Notes: a model not told the origin generated them from the letters alone. A stretch of DNA of 64,000 nucleotides from Hemileia vastatrix (GCA_030280995.1 JASXTE010000001.1:17610606-17674605), one strand, 5' to 3'; shown: positions 34,391-45,560, counted from the first letter of the stretch. Made by a program: numbers and translations.

Positions 34391-35290
34391 CAGATTGTGA
34401 GGTTCAGTCATAATAAAGATATCAAATTAATAACTATTTATTTACAAAATTCTATTAAAGTTTTTAAAGACGAGGGAAATAAGAAGATAAGTTTGATGGA
34501 GAGTTCTCACTCTCAAGAGAGCTTGTGTTATATACCCTGGAATCTGTCACACCACATGTGACACTTGAAGCAAAAGTCAATCTTTTAATCCATCAGTCAG
34601 TACACAAATACATAATTGAAGCATATAAAGCAAAATCTACATAGCAATGCTTTTCCCTTTGTGTCTCTCAACTCAACTGCACTAGAAAAAGTGCTATAAA
34701 AACCTTAAATCTAAATTAGTCAATCGTATGCTTATACTTTTCAATCTGAAGCAAATGCCCAATGTATTAGTGCTATGGTTGATGATATATTTTTAATGTT
34801 GTGTTATTGTGTTTCTGAGGGTAATTAAAGTATGTGAGTAGGAATATGATTAAGGCTTAATGATCTGTGGTTTTTATTGGAGGGTCAGTGATAGATTAAG
34901 GGTGTTTTATTAAAGGGATAAATGTGAGGAGGAGTTTTCTATATAATTGGGTGGATTTTGGTTCAAAGTTCTTTAGAATTTAATTATAATATTGTTGTGA
35001 TAGTAGTTAAATTTATATAAGGATATTATTTTTTCCTACCTTTTCTAATAATCAATTTCACTTTAAACTATTAAACTCCTAAATTACTTTTGATTATTTA
35101 TTTTCCACCCTTAGTGAGATTAACCCGAATATTTAGTGTTACTTTAAATTACATTATTATTCACCTTGATCTTATCTTGAAGCAGTATTAATTTATCTTT
35201 GACTTATATTCAAACCACTCCCTCAAATTATTCCGCTGTGCTTTGAAGCAGTCTTCAATCATCTTTGTCAATCTCACTTACTCAGGAAAA
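34389..35290 (+). repeat. G2 right LTR
   Basis: 34545-35290 aligns to the left LTR. The stretch 34389-34544 after the polypurine tract has no counterpart on the left. The end reads CTCAGGAAAA against CAGTAACA at the left LTR. Confidence 0.6.
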
Positions 35291-35557
35291 CTTTAATTAA
35301 GCCTTACATTTCAAATAATCCTGATTTATTTCCTCCAAGAAGGAAAAGACCAAAATATAGTCTTTTAGAAATAACTGAGAAAACTGAGATTGGAAAAATA
35401 CTTAATGAAAGGAATCTTACTAGAGAAAGGGGAAATGAGTATTTATTAAGATATAAAGAAAGCCTACTGAATTTGATAGATGGATTCCTGCTAAAGAAAT
35501 CTCCAATTTGAACATTATATTAAAGAATTATAATAAAAAATCTAAAAATTTTCTATA
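35286..35557 (+). pseudogene. G1 copy 3 pol C-terminus (chromodomain)
   Basis: TLIKPYISNNPDLFPPRRKR, KTEIGKILNERNLTRE and GNEYLLRYK match the C-terminal chromodomain of copy 2 (45190-45450). Copy 3 therefore resumes directly after the G2 insertion, then reaches its polypurine tract and LTR. Confidence 0.8.
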
Positions 35558-35567
35558 AATATTTTTA

Positions 35568-35579
35568 GGGTGAGGGAGT
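35568..35579 (+). other. G1 copy 3 polypurine tract
   Basis: AGGGTGAGGGAG directly before TGTCAGCC. The same tract and LTR start occur in copy 2 at 45561-45578, although the LTRs diverge soon after. Confidence 0.7.
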
Positions 35580-36420
35580 GTCAGCCAGGAACTTATTTAA
35601 CATAGTTAAAATTATTACTCAATATTTAATTAATTAAAATTTTATAAATTTAATATTTAGAATTCTTTAAGTATTATATTGGTTAAACAATATTAACTAT
35701 ATTACAATTAATGTTATAGTCTTTAAAGTTGTTTTTACTGACGCAAAAAAAATATTTTATTTAATTAAAATTTCATTTCATATTTCTCAAGTTAATTGAA
35801 GAAATATATAAAATACAAATAAATTAATAAAAAAACTATGGAAAATTTTTAGATCTAAGTCCATTTAATTACTGGGACTCAGACCTTGCTTGAAGTTGGC
35901 TAGAGGGGTGCCAGGGAGAGCAAGAAAAGAGGCTTTGGTATTTCCTTGGAACTTTAAGGAATAATTTAGCTGTGTTCTTTATTAAACTTAAGCCTAAATT
36001 ATCTTAATCTATCAAATTCTAATTATTATATTAAAACTCAACTTAATCTTTTAATTTATCTTCTCATTTTATTTTTAATTTACTTTATATTAAAACTTTA
36101 ACCTATTTATCAATGATTTTGTTGACTTCAACAAAATTCACATTGTATTACATTTTTCCTATAAAATTTGTTTCTTTTTGTTGTTTAAAATCATCTTTTT
36201 TATAATTACATCCAATTCATACATAGCTTTTATATACAATAAGATAAAAAATCATATACAAATAAAATATTTATCCACTTTGAGTAAAGTATTTGAGTTT
36301 TAAATTGTTTAACATAAAGAAAAGAAATAATTATAGTATTAAATTACAAATATAGCATCCTCAGTAAAAAATCCCATCTAATTTTCATTTTATTGTTTTA
36401 AAATTTACTGTATTTATCAC
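35580..36420 (+). repeat. Start of G1 copy 3 3' LTR, right edge undefined
   Basis: Begins TGTCAGCCAGGAAC. AT-rich, with a less AT-rich patch at 35870-35940. No gene. I could not find its end or a matching 5' LTR. Confidence 0.45.
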
Positions 36421-37896
36421 CATCACCTACTGCACAAGCCAACATAATTGGTATGAATCTTGAGGATTGAGCAAGAAGGGAATTGTGAGCAGTGTGTGAA
36501 ATTTTAGATTTCCAGACTTGCTTCTAATTGATTGGAAATTTTAGAGAAATGAGATATGGTGGCTTTGGGAAATGCTGCCAGTTGAGGAAAACATGTAGAA
36601 AAGGTACAAGATTTATAGAAAGGGATTATTGTCAAGATGGATGTTGAGAAGAATTTCTGGCATAAAATTTTTCCTGTATTGTCACAAATCACAATAAGGG
36701 AATATGCTTCATACACCATAGCAGAGCAGATGCCTTTGTTAGGCAGGATGATAAGATGGCACCAATACACCAGATTTTGAAAGGAAAATTTCCATATTTT
36801 GGCTAGGTCCTGAAACGTGCCCATACACTGTTTTGAGAAGAGAACTGAGAAGATGGTGCCCGTACACCATGACAAAAAATTGAATTATTTTTTCAATGAA
36901 AGGGGTTCTACAAAGGGTTCTCCACAAGAGAGACAGCCTATAGCCTGTAGAGAATGATTCCTTGTAGAGCCAGGGAAAGGTCTCCAATGTACTTGAAGGC
37001 TGCACTATATAATGATGAGAGACTGGCTAAGCACATAGTGTGGTAACACCATAACAAGATGCACATCTAAATATAATACAGCAACTGTCGGCGGGTTTTC
37101 TAGAAGAAGAAGGAAAAAATACAGCAGAGAAAGAAAAAGAAGAAGAAGAAGAAACAAAGAATAACAAGAAGAAATAAACAACAACTACAAAAACTTATAA
37201 GGAAAATAAAGATTCAAAAACAACCAATTGGAAGTGAGTATTTAATTTCAACAGGTAAGTAAGTCACATTCTCTATACAATAACAAAACAAATTTGAATA
37301 CTTGAACCACTCTCAAAGAAACCTTGTATATAGATTTACTCTTTTAGTTTAGTGTGATAATCACTGTAATAAAAATGTAAGAAAGAAACTTATATTTGCA
37401 AAAAAGATATGTAAATTGTAAATTGTAAGGTATTTTAAGTAATGCGGACTACAATGTGGGAAACAAAAGTCTTTATATAGGCAAATGAGGCCCTCTGAGA
37501 CATCACTAAGTGTATAGAAAGAAAGGAAACAATTGAAATGAAATGTAACAAGGAAATAAGTGTTTCTATGTAACTATTTACTAAAACATAATAAAAGAAA
37601 CTCAATGTATCTACCCTTTAAGCCCTGTAACAATGTAATATTTAAAATAGGATATTAATTTGGTAAGAAACAGAGAAATGTAACTATAGTAATTACAAAA
37701 CATGTTGCATTTTTGTTATATTGTATTAAATCCAACCTTTAGTGAAACAAGAATATTATAATATTTGTGATGTAAAATTTTTTATACTTAGTTAATGTAG
37801 TTTTAAACAATATTGAGTAAGTAAATTAACTACTTGTACTAGTATAATAGTTTTTGAAATTTAAACAAGTAATTATCTTAATAAAATCACTATGTT
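36421..37896 (-). repeat. LTR-like DNA interrupted by G1 copy 2
   Basis: Blocks at 37083-37160 (CTGTCGGCGGGTTTTCTAGA and a following GAAGAA-rich tract) and 37470-37500 (TATATAGGCAAATGAGGCCC) match the leader/LTR of copy 1 in the same orientation. Minus-strand frames of up to 123 codons at 36504-37005 have no recognisable features. It appears to continue at 46750-47211 beyond copy 2. Confidence 0.4.
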
Positions 37897-39074
37897 TGTC
37901 AGCCTAAATATCCTTAGGACTGAGTATTTCTTATGCTTAAAATAAGATAACCTTAAGTAGATTAAGCTTATATCTTAAAAATAAGGTTAAAATAATAATA
38001 TATATTATTTTATTATATATATATATAATTATTATTCTATTATATAACTTATAATAGTTTAAATAGCTTATCCATGGCCTAATAATATTTATTAAGGTGT
38101 TAATGGAGTCATAATATACTTATCTTAAGTTATATGAAGTAATTATTGACATACATAAGCTTATATGTATACATAAATCTCATATTCAGTGAAATATGCA
38201 GTATATTATGTATATTTAGGTATATAAGTGGGTTTTAGCCCCTTAATAGCCTATAACCTTTGTTTTTCTGCTTATTTTAGGTCATATGGACGAAATCAGT
38301 GGACTCACAACACCTACAGAAGCATAGACACCTATATCAGGCGCATACACCCAGTTTGGACAACTAAAATTACTTCCTTGGATGGTTATTCATGGATTTA
38401 TGGGTTGGAAGGATGTTTCTGGGTTAATGTGGATGCTTGGGGATGTTATTGGGGGCTTGGAAATTTTATTTGTTTCCTTTATATGCTTTTAGTTTCATTA
38501 AATCTCTTTTTGATTATTTATTTTACCTGTTTCTTTATGGTATCCGCTTTTATCTGGATTTTCTATTTATGGTATGGATCAGTGTTATTATTAATAGTGA
38601 TGGAGGGTCTTTACTGGAGGTCTGGGTGTTGAAAATGCTTGAAGTGGACGCCATGGGGAGGTGATGGGCCCTCACAGTGCTGTAATTGCCGGGGATAGCA
38701 GTGATATCATCTGGATTGAAGGTCTGTGCACTCCAGTGGATTTGGGTATAAGTAAGGAGGGATTTTGACAGTTATTTATCATCATTCAATTACTACAATT
38801 CAAACAACCACTACAATACAATTATTAGCATTCAGAAATATATTATAAAGCCACTATAAATTGATTTTATCTTTATATAAAGCTATAACTATATTTTATT
38901 TATCTATTTTCCACCACTAGCACACATTAAAATCCAAGTATTGTGAGTTTTATTTGAGTATAACTATTCTATTAGTCTTCCCCTGAGGTTTAATCACTAA
39001 ATAATTTATCAATAAGTAGTAGGACCATAAATAAAAACTATTATATCATACTTATATACTAGACTATACTGACA
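37897..39074 (+). repeat. G1 copy 2 5' LTR
   Basis: 1178 bp with TGTCAG...CTGACA termini. It holds a candidate TATA sequence GTATATAAGTGGG near 38219. A 134-codon frame (38228-38632) recurs in the 3' LTR because the LTRs are duplicates. Confidence 0.9.
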
Positions 39075-39585
39075 ATTGGGGGTCTTTCCTTATATTTTAC
39101 TTATTATTTAGTATAAGCCTTGGGATGTGATTTTTACCTTAGTACAGCTCAAAATTAACCAAATATTTGGATCTTCTGCATATTAGTGGGTCATCATAAC
39201 TCATTGATTGCGGAAAAGAACCCTTAAAATAATTTTACTAATTTTTTATCATAAAAATTAGATATTTACAGTAGTAACTGTACCCAATATAAACCCAATT
39301 TCACTTGGTATTTGGACACCAATATAACACCCAATTAAATTGGTATTTGGCGAAAGCTTGGTAAGCTAATTTTTCACCCTTATAGAGGTCTAGTTAAACT
39401 TATTATTATATTTTTAACAGATTTTTTTGAATTTTTCTTACATTTTATTTAAATAAATAAAGATATAAATTCAGGGTAAGCTCCATTGCTTTTTTATTAG
39501 TAATATAATTGCTAATATTATTTGTCTACTAATTCCATAGAGTTTTTTCCTTTTGTAGATGTAAAATATTGTCATTCTTAACAAT
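39075..39585 (+). other. G1 copy 2 leader
   Basis: Untranslated region starting ATTGGGGGTCTTTCC. Two TTGGTATTTGG motifs occur at 39306-39350. No gene; the primer-binding tRNA was not identified. Confidence 0.55.
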
Positions 39586-39927
39586 ATGAATGCTCCCCAG
39601 GACAGTTTAAGTGAAAAGCCTGCTTATAATACCAGGTCTAAAGCTAACAAAAACTTTCCAGGACATCACCATGGAGGAACAACAGTACCCCCAGCCAGAA
39701 AGCATGAGTATAGAGGAAAAGGACACCCTCTTAAAAAAGATAACTATAAAAAAGACGTCTCCTCCTCTTCAGGATCAACTGTCCCACCTGGCCAAACAGG
39801 TTCTGAAATTGGAGGAATCAAAATCTCTCATGTTCAAAGAGGTAGAGCAGTTGCAAAACAATTGCAAGGTAGGGTTTCAGCAGATGAATCAGGCATTGGC
39901 AGAATTAAAGGGAGGCCAGCCCAGTAA
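39586..39927 (+). CDS. Short frame upstream of G1 copy 2 gag
   Basis: 113 codons in the same frame as gag, ended by TAA at 39925-39927. It begins MNAPQDSLSEKPAYNTRSKA; the AYNTRSK pattern is common near the start of gypsy gag proteins. After that it overlaps the small ORF (39611-40132) in another frame and shows no similarity to copy 1 Gag. Either gag once started here and has acquired a stop, or this is a short upstream peptide. Confidence 0.35.
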   Translation: MNAPQDSLSEKPAYNTRSKANKNFPGHHHGGTTVPPARKHEYRGKGHPLKKDNYKKDVSSSSGSTVPPGQTGSEIGGIKISHVQRGRAVAKQLQGRVSADESGIGRIKGRPAQ

Positions 39928-40132
39928 ATCAAATCAGCAACCCCCTACCCAAGGCGGGTCAACTCACTCCCAGGAGAAAATCCTGGTAGACAAATGGAAA
40001 TGGGACTGGTTTCACCAACAGTGGACAAGCCACAGTTGCAACAGGGATCCACCCCCTCATCTGACTTCCTCAGCTCACCCTTACAAAGGAAAAAAGCGCC
40101 AAAAATCAGGACTGGCAACCATCCCTTGGTAA
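39611..40132 (+). CDS. Conserved small ORF overlapping G1 gag (copy 2)
   Basis: 173 codons; an internal ATG at 39677 in CACCATGGAG has an excellent initiation context and may be the real start. The product has an acidic/basic start, a coiled coil (DQLSHLAKQVLKLEESKSLM), a Gln-rich linker, the motif VDKWKWDWFHQQW and a basic tail ending IPW. The last codons CCTTGGTAAGT both terminate this frame and make a consensus 5' splice site. The motif, the PW ending and the phase relative to gag all match copy 1. Confidence 0.5.
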   Translation: MKSLLIIPGLKLTKTFQDITMEEQQYPQPESMSIEEKDTLLKKITIKKTSPPLQDQLSHLAKQVLKLEESKSLMFKEVEQLQNNCKVGFQQMNQALAELKGGQPSKSNQQPPTQGGSTHSQEKILVDKWKWDWFHQQWTSHSCNRDPPPHLTSSAHPYKGKKRQKSGLATIPW

Positions 40133-43110
40133 GTAGATTACCCTCTCAGATTGAACATAATACTGATAATTACAATATAGGTAATTCTATTGATGTTAAA
40201 TCTGTGCAAAAAATAGAGGAGGATTTAAGAAATTTAGGTTTTAGAGTAGATACACCTGACTTGTCTTTTTTCCACAATAACAGTACTATTTACAATAATA
40301 ATACAGTTAACCCTCAGTTGCAACCACCTACTAGTGAGATGAGAAGTTCACAGGAGAGTGAGAGAATTGAAAAGGAGGACATGGAATATTTTAACAATAA
40401 TCCAACTGTCCATAGAATTGTTTCAGCATTGTGGAATAGAATGACTGATTGTGAGGAACAGACAGTTAAGCTCACTAGTGATACAATTTCATCCTTGACA
40501 TTAAGCATTTCTCAATTAGCAACAAGTAACAAAGAATTAGAGAAAGAACATTTGTCTCTAACTCTTAAATATGATTCATTGAGTAATAAATATAATGATC
40601 TTTCAAACAAATTCTGTGAGTTAGAAAAATTATATGAAACACATTTATTGAAAACTGAATCAAGAACAAAGTTATCTTTTGCCCATACAAATCAAAGTGT
40701 CTCTGAATTGCTACAAAGATTAACTAAAGTTGAGATTGAAACTGCCAATCTACTAATGAACCAGGATAATCATAAGTATAATCAATATAATAATAATCCT
40801 TTCATTGGCAAAAGTGAATCTCATTCCTTCCCTATACCACCACAATTAAAACCATCTGGTGGTAGTGTCAAATCTGAAAATGTAAGTCACAAATCCGTGC
40901 AGGAAGAAATACAAGACCATTTATCAAAAGTAAATGAGTTGTTGAATTTACCTAAGATTAGTGAGATAAAATCCAATCAGAAAAACTGGCCTAAGATAGA
41001 TCAGTACCCAACTTATGATGGGGAAGCCAGCTCTGATTGGCAACATTTTATTCAAAGAATTGACAACTTGAAATTCTCATATAAGTTACCAGATGAAGAG
41101 ATAACATCAAAATTAATTTCTTTATTGAAGGATTTTGCTTTATTATGGTTTGAAGCTGTCTTAAGTGAGGGTAGAGACTACTCTTGGGCTGAATGGAAAC
41201 AACTTATTGAAAAACAATTTGGAGGTTCTAAATTCAGGCTTACTCAGCAGAGACTTTATGAGAAGACTAGGTATAATCTGTTGAATGGTGACAAACCTAT
41301 GGTATTTTTAATGAATTTAAACAAAATATTAAAAGCCATTGAGCCTCATATGGATTTTAACTTATGGAAAGATAAGATAATATATAAATTACCTATATCT
41401 GTCAGAGACATTGTTGTAGCTAGAACATTAAATGTTACTGAATATTCTGACTTTATTAATATTTGCAATAAAATATTATTAAACCATAAGTATGAATCAA
41501 GGTATTCCAGTTATAAACAAAATGTTGAACCTGTAAAAACTCAGAATTCAAAAACACTTCAGGAAAAGCAGAAAAAACCTACTGCACCTGTGGTACCTAA
41601 GAAGTATGAAACAAATACTTGTTATAAGTGTAACAAACCTTGGGTCAAAGGTCACAAATGTGAGAAGAACATAAATATTGTTGAAAATCAACGTGAATCT
41701 GAAACTGAAGCTGAAAAAAGTAAAGAATCAAGTGATTATGACAGCAATATCTCATATAGTGATGAAAATGAAGTCTGTATGTTGGAAGATGATTTGTCCA
41801 TCTTTGAAAATCCAATATTAAATATGGACTCAAATGAATCTTTAATGCATTTTGAGGATGCTGAAATCATTAAGGATATACAAGCTGATAACTTTAGAAT
41901 GACACCTATCACGGTTCCAGCTATCATTTCTGGTGAAAATGTTAATATAGTACTGGACACAGGAGCTGCTGGTTCTGTTGTTTCCACTAATAAATTACAG
42001 AAAATTGATAGTGAATATAAGTTTAAGCTTGAACCACTTCAAAATAAAAATTGGAGAGGTTTTGGATCAGTACTACACCCCATTGGTAAATACAAAGCTG
42101 CTGTTTTCTTTAAACACCAACATGGTTATGTAAGGGTAACTTGTGACTTTGTAGTAATGGATAATACTAACTGTAGTAACTGTTTTATCATTGGAAATGA
42201 TATTCTGACTAAATTTGGTGTAAAATTAGACCCTGCTAATAAAAATTTTACAATTGGAATGAATGGTAAGAGGAAATTTAAAATAAATTCTTTTAACACA
42301 GTCTTACACATTGAGTCAGTAACAAATTCCCCGTCTAAAGGAAGAGAATCCAATGAGATGGAACTTCTGGAAACAGAAATTTCAAAAGCATCATTTGGCA
42401 CTCAGATAAGTAAAACTGAGAAAGATAATATTTTGGAATTAATTAAAGCTTTTCCAATGGCTTTTGCACATGGTACAAATGAACTTGGTCTTGTAAAAGA
42501 TCATGAAATGAAGATTAGTTTAACCTGTGATATGGATAATATTCCTGCTAGTCTTAAAAAGAAACCATATCCTGCTTCACCAATGAGGAGGAAAGACATA
42601 GAGGATAATATTAAGATGTTATTAAAAATGAACATTCTTGAGAAGGTTGAAACTACACCAAAATATTGTGTAATATCACCAGTGCTAATTTCTTATGAAC
42701 AAGATAAAGCAAGACTGTGTGGTGATTATAGAGCATTAAATACATTTACAGTAGATGATATTTATCCCTTGCCAAGGATTGCCTCTATACATGCTACCCT
42801 TAAATGTGCTAAATATATAAGCTGCCTAGATGGAAATAAAGGGTACCATCAAATTCCTGTTGAAAAGAATTCACAGAACTTTTTTTTGATAACAACACAC
42901 ATGGGAATTTATAAGTATGTCAGAATGCCATTTGGACCAAAAAATGCTCCATCAGTGTTTCAGAAGTTAATGGATATAACATTCCATAATGAAATGATTG
43001 AAGGATGGTTAATGGTATACATTTATGACATCATAGTGTTCTCTAAAACTTTTGATGAACACTTAATCCATTTAAGGAAAGTATTTCAGAAAATGGATGA
43101 AAAAAAATGA
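39994..43110 (+). CDS. G1 copy 2 gag-protease-RT
   Basis: 1038 codons. Coiled-coil region at about residues 150-280; gag core at about 330-520 (NWPKIDQYPTYDGEASSDW, FGGSKFRLTQQRL); zinc knuckle CYKCNKPWVKGHKC from residue 543; protease DTGAAG with D655; RT from about 860. The RT active site, YIDD in copy 1, reads YIYD (residues 1009-1012), losing a catalytic metal-binding Asp. The frame ends after an A8 run at about 43094-43101 where copy 1 continues, so an indel in that run is the likely cause. Gag and pol form one frame with no stop between them. Confidence 0.85.
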   Translation: MEMGLVSPTVDKPQLQQGSTPSSDFLSSPLQRKKAPKIRTGNHPLVSRLPSQIEHNTDNYNIGNSIDVKSVQKIEEDLRNLGFRVDTPDLSFFHNNSTIYNNNTVNPQLQPPTSEMRSSQESERIEKEDMEYFNNNPTVHRIVSALWNRMTDCEEQTVKLTSDTISSLTLSISQLATSNKELEKEHLSLTLKYDSLSNKYNDLSNKFCELEKLYETHLLKTESRTKLSFAHTNQSVSELLQRLTKVEIETANLLMNQDNHKYNQYNNNPFIGKSESHSFPIPPQLKPSGGSVKSENVSHKSVQEEIQDHLSKVNELLNLPKISEIKSNQKNWPKIDQYPTYDGEASSDWQHFIQRIDNLKFSYKLPDEEITSKLISLLKDFALLWFEAVLSEGRDYSWAEWKQLIEKQFGGSKFRLTQQRLYEKTRYNLLNGDKPMVFLMNLNKILKAIEPHMDFNLWKDKIIYKLPISVRDIVVARTLNVTEYSDFINICNKILLNHKYESRYSSYKQNVEPVKTQNSKTLQEKQKKPTAPVVPKKYETNTCYKCNKPWVKGHKCEKNINIVENQRESETEAEKSKESSDYDSNISYSDENEVCMLEDDLSIFENPILNMDSNESLMHFEDAEIIKDIQADNFRMTPITVPAIISGENVNIVLDTGAAGSVVSTNKLQKIDSEYKFKLEPLQNKNWRGFGSVLHPIGKYKAAVFFKHQHGYVRVTCDFVVMDNTNCSNCFIIGNDILTKFGVKLDPANKNFTIGMNGKRKFKINSFNTVLHIESVTNSPSKGRESNEMELLETEISKASFGTQISKTEKDNILELIKAFPMAFAHGTNELGLVKDHEMKISLTCDMDNIPASLKKKPYPASPMRRKDIEDNIKMLLKMNILEKVETTPKYCVISPVLISYEQDKARLCGDYRALNTFTVDDIYPLPRIASIHATLKCAKYISCLDGNKGYHQIPVEKNSQNFFLITTHMGIYKYVRMPFGPKNAPSVFQKLMDITFHNEMIEGWLMVYIYDIIVFSKTFDEHLIHLRKVFQKMDEKK

Positions 43111-44039
43111 CCCTTGCATTGAAAAAATGTAAATTTGTGTTTGAATCTTTAAAAGTGCTTGGTCATATTGTATCTGGCTTACAAATATGTGTAGACCAAA
43201 ATAAAGTGGCTGCAATAAAGAATATTGGCATTCCTCAAAATGTGAAGGATGTACAATCTTTTCTTGGAATGTGTGGTTATTATAGACAATATATTAAAAA
43301 CTACCAATCAATTGCTGCACCACTGACCACACTGATAAAGAAATCAGAAGCTTTTATTTGGAATAATGAAAGACAACAAGCTTTTGATAAGTTGAAAGAA
43401 TGTTTAATGACAGCTCCTATCTTGGGATTACCAGATTTCCAATTACCTTTTGTATTATATACAGATGCAAGTTTTATTGGACTAGGTGCTGCTTTGCATC
43501 AAAAACAACTTATTGAAGGTAAAATGTCAGAAGTAGTAATCTGCTATATTTCATGTACTCTGAGAAGTGGTGAATTGAAATATGGTGCTACTCAACTTGA
43601 ATGTTTGGCAGTAGTATGGGCTCTTGAAAAGCTACATTACTACCTTGAAGACCAAATATTTGAGTTAATCACTGACTGTAGTGCAGTTAAATCACTCTTA
43701 AACATGAAAACTCCTAATAGACACATGTTTAGATGGAAATTAGCTGTACAAGAATACAGAGGCCGGATGACTATTACACATAGAGCAGGAACCTTGCACT
43801 CTAATGTAGATCTGTTATCTAGAGTACCTCTGCCTAATAATGATGATAATCCTGCTTATGTTCCTGAGTCAGAGATTATTAACATTTATGGCATTTATAT
43901 TGTAGATCTTGAGGATGAGTTTATGCAATCAATTCTTGATAATTATAACTCAGATCCTGACTTGAGTAAATTAACTACAATATTAAATGATCCATCTAAT
44001 GCTTCAATGAATGTTTTAATAAAAAAAATTACCAATTAA
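43107..44039 (+). CDS. G1 copy 2 RT thumb and RNase H segment
   Basis: 310 codons in a shifted frame, continuing pol: LGMCGYYRQYIKNYQ, then RNase H with FVLYTDASFIGLGAALHQKQ, QLECLAVVWALEKLHYY, ITDCSAVKSLLN and HRAGTLHSNVDLLSR, so its acidic residues are retained. It ends at TAA just after a second run of eight A at about 44020, beyond which the original frame resumes. Confidence 0.85.
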   Translation: MTLALKKCKFVFESLKVLGHIVSGLQICVDQNKVAAIKNIGIPQNVKDVQSFLGMCGYYRQYIKNYQSIAAPLTTLIKKSEAFIWNNERQQAFDKLKECLMTAPILGLPDFQLPFVLYTDASFIGLGAALHQKQLIEGKMSEVVICYISCTLRSGELKYGATQLECLAVVWALEKLHYYLEDQIFELITDCSAVKSLLNMKTPNRHMFRWKLAVQEYRGRMTITHRAGTLHSNVDLLSRVPLPNNDDNPAYVPESEIINIYGIYIVDLEDEFMQSILDNYNSDPDLSKLTTILNDPSNASMNVLIKKITN

Positions 44040-44040
44040 G

Positions 44041-45453
44041 TATAAAGAGGCATTAGAAAAAGGAAAATTTTCCATTGAGGATGGTTTTATACATTACAGG
44101 AAAAAGTTAAGTAATGTAATTGTAATTCCCCCTTCAATGAAGGAGTTAATGTTAGGTATATGTCATGATGATATATTAGCAGGTCATTTTGACTACCATA
44201 AAACATTAACCAGAGTAAAAAACACAGCTTGGTGGATTAACATGTCTGAGGATGTTCAGAAATATGTTGAAACATGTGATTCTTGTCAAAAATCTAAAAG
44301 ATTAACAGGAAAAAGAGCTGGTTTATTACAACAAATTGAGCAACCAAAAGCTCCATGGGAAATCATTAACATGGACTTTGTAACAGGTTTGCCAATAGCA
44401 GGGCACAAGAGTTATAACTCCTGCTGGGTAATTGTAGATAGATTTACAAAGATGTGTAAATTTATTCCTACCCACAAAGAGGTTTCTTCAAAGGACTTAG
44501 CTTTTTTATGGTGGACACAAATGTTAAATACAGCAGGTTTCCCCAAAGCAATAGTTTCTGACAGAGATCCTAAATTTACTTCTTAGTTCTGGACGTCACT
44601 TATGGATGTTTCAGGGTGTCAATTAAAACTTTCTACAGCACACCATCCACAAACTGATGGGCTAGCAGAAAGAATGATACAAACCTTAGAAAATATGATA
44701 AGAAGATACTGTGCTTTTGGTCTTAATTTTAAAGACAATGACAAATTCACACATGATTGGGTAACCCTTATCCCAGGTTTAGAATTTGCATATAATAGTA
44801 CAGTACATTCTGTCACTGGCAAAAAGCCATTTGAGTTATGGTTGGGTTATGTACCTAATACCCCTGCTAAAACTCTTAATAAGTTACCTAGATTGGATAT
44901 CCATCCAGGTACTAAATCTTTTCTTCAGATGCAGGAATTATGCAGAAAACATGCTCAAGAATGTATAAATAAGGTGTTTGAGTATGAAAAGAAAAGATGG
45001 AATAAAGCCCATAAAGAACAAATGTTCAAAGAGGGTGATGAAGTCCTTATTTCAACGCTACATTTCAATTTAAATTGTAATTTTAAATTGAAGGATCCAT
45101 TCATTGGACCATTTGTAGTTAAAAAGATGGTTGGTAATAATGCTGTTGAGGTTATTCTATATGCACCATATGATAGAAAACATCCAGTATTTCCTATTTC
45201 TCTAATAAAACCATACCATTCTAATAATACTGCTCTATTTCCAAGAAGATCAGGAAGGCATAAACAGCAACCTGAAGAAATAGTTGAAAAGGCAGAAATT
45301 GAAAAGATACTTAAAAAGAGACACCTTACTAAAGAAAAGGGAGTTGAGTATCTATTAAGATTTAAAAATAAATCAAGTGAATATGACCAGTGGATTCCAG
45401 AAAATGAAATCTCTGATCTTAAAAATCTCTTGAAAAAATTTAAATCTAAATAA
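44041..45453 (+). pseudogene. G1 copy 2 integrase and chromodomain
   Basis: The zinc-binding HHCC domain (HDDILAGHFDYHKTL, CDSCQKSKR) and catalytic core have all three acidic residues: NMDFVTGLP, IVSDRDPKF, and the Glu of GLAERMIQTLENM. A TAG at 44584-44586 replaces the residue between FTS and FW. The C-terminal 90 residues form a chromodomain (EIEKILKKRHLTKEKG, EYLLRF, DQWIPENEI), expected to guide insertion to repressed chromatin. Confidence 0.85.
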
Positions 45454-45560
45454 TACTGTTCATTCAGTATATGTATTATAAAATTTTTTTTTTATTTTTT
45501 ATTATTATTTCACTCCTTAGTATAATTAAAATGTCTTAACATTTTTTTATTGTTTTTTTT

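Larger units (their letters stand above)
26940..35290 (+). mobile_element. Ty3/gypsy element G2, decayed, nested in G1 copy 3
   Basis: Direct repeats (26940-27685 and 34545-35290, nearly identical from GCAAATGCCCAATGTATTAG onward) bound gag, pol and a chromodomain on the plus strand, plus a spliced antisense frame. On the left it joins copy 3 integrase, and on the right copy 3 chromodomain, so about a kilobase of host element is missing. The right LTR probably begins earlier, after the purine run at 34371-34390, which implies that the left LTR lost its start in the same deletion. Confidence 0.75.

Noticed and set aside
36504..37005. Minus-strand frames of 123 and 88 codons
   Set aside because: No domain, no conserved partner and overlapping frames. 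They lie in DNA that looks like LTR or leader.
38228..38632. 134-codon frame in the copy 2 5' LTR, repeated at 45904-46308
   Set aside because: It recurs only because LTRs are duplicates. Composition is hydrophobic and Trp/Phe-rich from AT-rich DNA, and no independent copy supports it.
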